Below are positions 12,886 through 13,260 of a stretch of 13,260 nt of DNA, in pieces; the stretch's first letter is position 1; every line of letters begins with the position of its first letter. Source of the stretch: Halalkaliarchaeum sp036625675 (lineage in GTDB: Archaea; Halobacteriota; Halobacteria; Halobacteriales; Haloferacaceae); assembly GCA_036625675.1 (NCBI GenBank), contig JAZKTH010000061.1:1-13260 (forward strand). The letters run 5' to 3'. A model generated the notes under the pieces. That model was given only the letters and a program-made list of their open reading frames with translations, was not told the DNA's origin and did no database searches. Made by a program: the position numbers and the translations under genes.

Positions 12886-12996
12886 ATGGTAGAGTTCAAC
12901 GTTCTCCGCAGACCGTCCATCGACGTATTGGCCGCTTATCGCGAGATACTTGGCGGTATACGTCATAATTCTTCACAGGTAGATTTAAGTATATAG
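12886..12996 (+). CDS. Possible 36-codon ORF upstream of tfb
   Basis: ATG 12886 opens a 36-residue frame beginning MVEFNVLRRPSIDVLAAY and ending at TAG 12994-12996, inside the TATA box of the next gene. A TATA-like element lies about 36 nt upstream. The third codon positions are not GC-biased, unlike the neighbouring genes, which argues against coding. The frame also contains the 12922-12964 inverted repeat, so an RNA or regulatory reading is as likely. Confidence 0.15.
   Translation: MVEFNVLRRPSIDVLAAYREILGGIRHNSSQVDLSI
12922..12964. repeat. Imperfect inverted repeat upstream of tfb
   Basis: GACGTAT (12922-12928) pairs with ATACGTC (12958-12964), and CCGC (12932-12935) pairs with GCGG (12953-12956). 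This gives a 7 + 4 bp stem with a small asymmetric bulge and a 17-nt loop. It ends about 20 bp before the strong TATA-like box of tfb. Confidence 0.6.
12984..12995 (+). promoter_or_regulatory. Strong TATA box of tfb, with second downstream TATA-like element
   Basis: TTTAAGTATATA (12984-12995) is the best TATA-box match in the window and would start transcription near 13013-13016, leaving a leader of about 50-55 nt. A second element, CTTACTATTTCG (13031-13042), is about 30 nt before the ATG at 13067 and could drive a leaderless transcript. Two alternative starts for one tfb gene are plausible. Confidence 0.6.
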
Positions 12997-13066
12997 AGGC
13001 ATAACTACGTGTAAGGACAAACCCACGGTTCTTACTATTTCGCCGGGGCGCCGTCCGCAAGACACC

Positions 13067-13260
13067 ATGACGGAAACAGACACTACAATCAGGGAGTACG
13101 CCGGCGCCGACGAGCGGGAGCGATCGCGCGACGCCGGTCGGGAGGAAACGAGCGAGAAAACGCGAGGGCAGGTGCGAACCTGTCCCGAGTGTTCGGGCCG
13201 TCTCCAGACGGACACCGAGCACGGCGAGACGGTGTGTGCCGACTGCGGGCTGGTGGTGGA
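13067..13260 (+). CDS. tfb: Transcription initiation factor B (TFB), N-terminal part, cut by window end
   Basis: TFB is the archaeal TFIIB homologue that binds TBP and the BRE and recruits RNA polymerase. The 64 complete codons seen start with a charged, probably disordered haloarchaeal tail (MTETDTTIREYAGADERERS), then a zinc ribbon with CPEC (about 43-46) and CADCG (about 59-63), followed by LVV, the usual lead into the B-reader. The spacing of about 12 residues between the CxxC pairs fits TFIIB-type ribbons. Haloarchaea carry several tfb paralogues; which one this is cannot be told. The cyclin folds and the stop lie outside the window. Confidence 0.93.
   Translation, partial: MTETDTTIREYAGADERERSRDAGREETSEKTRGQVRTCPECSGRLQTDTEHGETVCADCGLVV

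Larger units (their letters stand above)
12765..13066. other. Relatively A+T-rich intergenic region between the GT87 operon and tfb
   Basis: About 300 bp without a confident gene and clearly richer in A+T than the rest of the window. It holds a possible minus-strand promoter (12816-12823), a two-way TATA-like element (12846-12855), a short ORF (12886-12996), an inverted repeat (12922-12964), a strong TATA-like box (12984-12995) and a second weaker one (about 13031-13042), both oriented towards tfb. I see no tRNA, snoRNA-like box pattern or mobile-element end. Confidence 0.7.

Noticed and set aside
1..13260. CRISPR array, tRNA/rRNA genes, IS elements or prophage genes
   Set aside because: Looked for and not seen: there are no spaced direct repeats beyond the short tandem ones listed, no tRNA cloverleaf or CCA-type end, no transposase or integrase motifs, and no terminal inverted repeats with target duplications.

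Overview
The window reads as chromosomal DNA of a halophilic archaeon (class Halobacteria). The evidence is high GC with strongly GC-biased third codon positions, proteins rich in Asp and Glu, many genes whose A+T-rich TATA-like box lies 26-30 nt before the start codon (the layout of leaderless haloarchaeal transcripts), bacterio-opsin-activator-type HTH regulators, a DUF106 membrane insertase homologue and, at the right edge, a transcription factor B gene. I cannot name the genus. I see no IS element, integrase, CRISPR array, tRNA or rRNA.

Left part (1-3127): an anaerobic-respiration block on the plus strand. It holds the C-terminal end of a molybdopterin oxidoreductase (DMSO reductase superfamily, closest by motif to the tetrathionate/arsenate/polysulfide reductase branch), a TorD/DmsD-type maturation chaperone that overlaps it by 4 bp, and two regulators with the same C-terminal HTH_10 domain. 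The second regulator has a cysteine-rich N-terminus with a CXCX7C motif, as in the haloarchaeal redox regulators NarO and DmsR. The first has no cysteine. A likely promoter at 1668-1678 sits just before a possible 29-codon mini-ORF, in frame with the first regulator. The inferred logic is enzyme, its chaperone, then sensors of anaerobiosis or redox state.

Middle (3176-7651): mostly housekeeping genes in short or single-gene units. They are a UspA-type universal stress protein (+), a thioredoxin-fold protein with WCGDC (-), uridine phosphorylase (+), HisF (+), L-asparaginase (-), a 40-residue single-helix membrane protein (+) and MsrB (-).

Right-middle, minus strand (7703-10421): adk and a DUF106/EMC3-type insertase, each with its own TATA-like box, then a two-gene unit of a CBS-domain protein and a HAD hydrolase. 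Adk next to DUF106 is the usual archaeal order, but the cmk that often follows is not here.

Right end (10608-13260): an unrecognised 128-residue protein (+), a minus-strand pair of a GT87/DUF2029 membrane glycosyltransferase and a four-helix membrane protein, about 300 bp of relatively A+T-rich intergenic DNA with two TATA-like signals, an inverted repeat and a possible 36-codon ORF, and the first 64 codons of a TFB gene with its zinc ribbon.

The most unusual features are the paired Cys-rich/Cys-free regulators with their in-frame leader ORF, short in-frame tandem repeats in the TorD-like chaperone and in asparaginase, the 40-residue membrane protein, and the complex region upstream of tfb.
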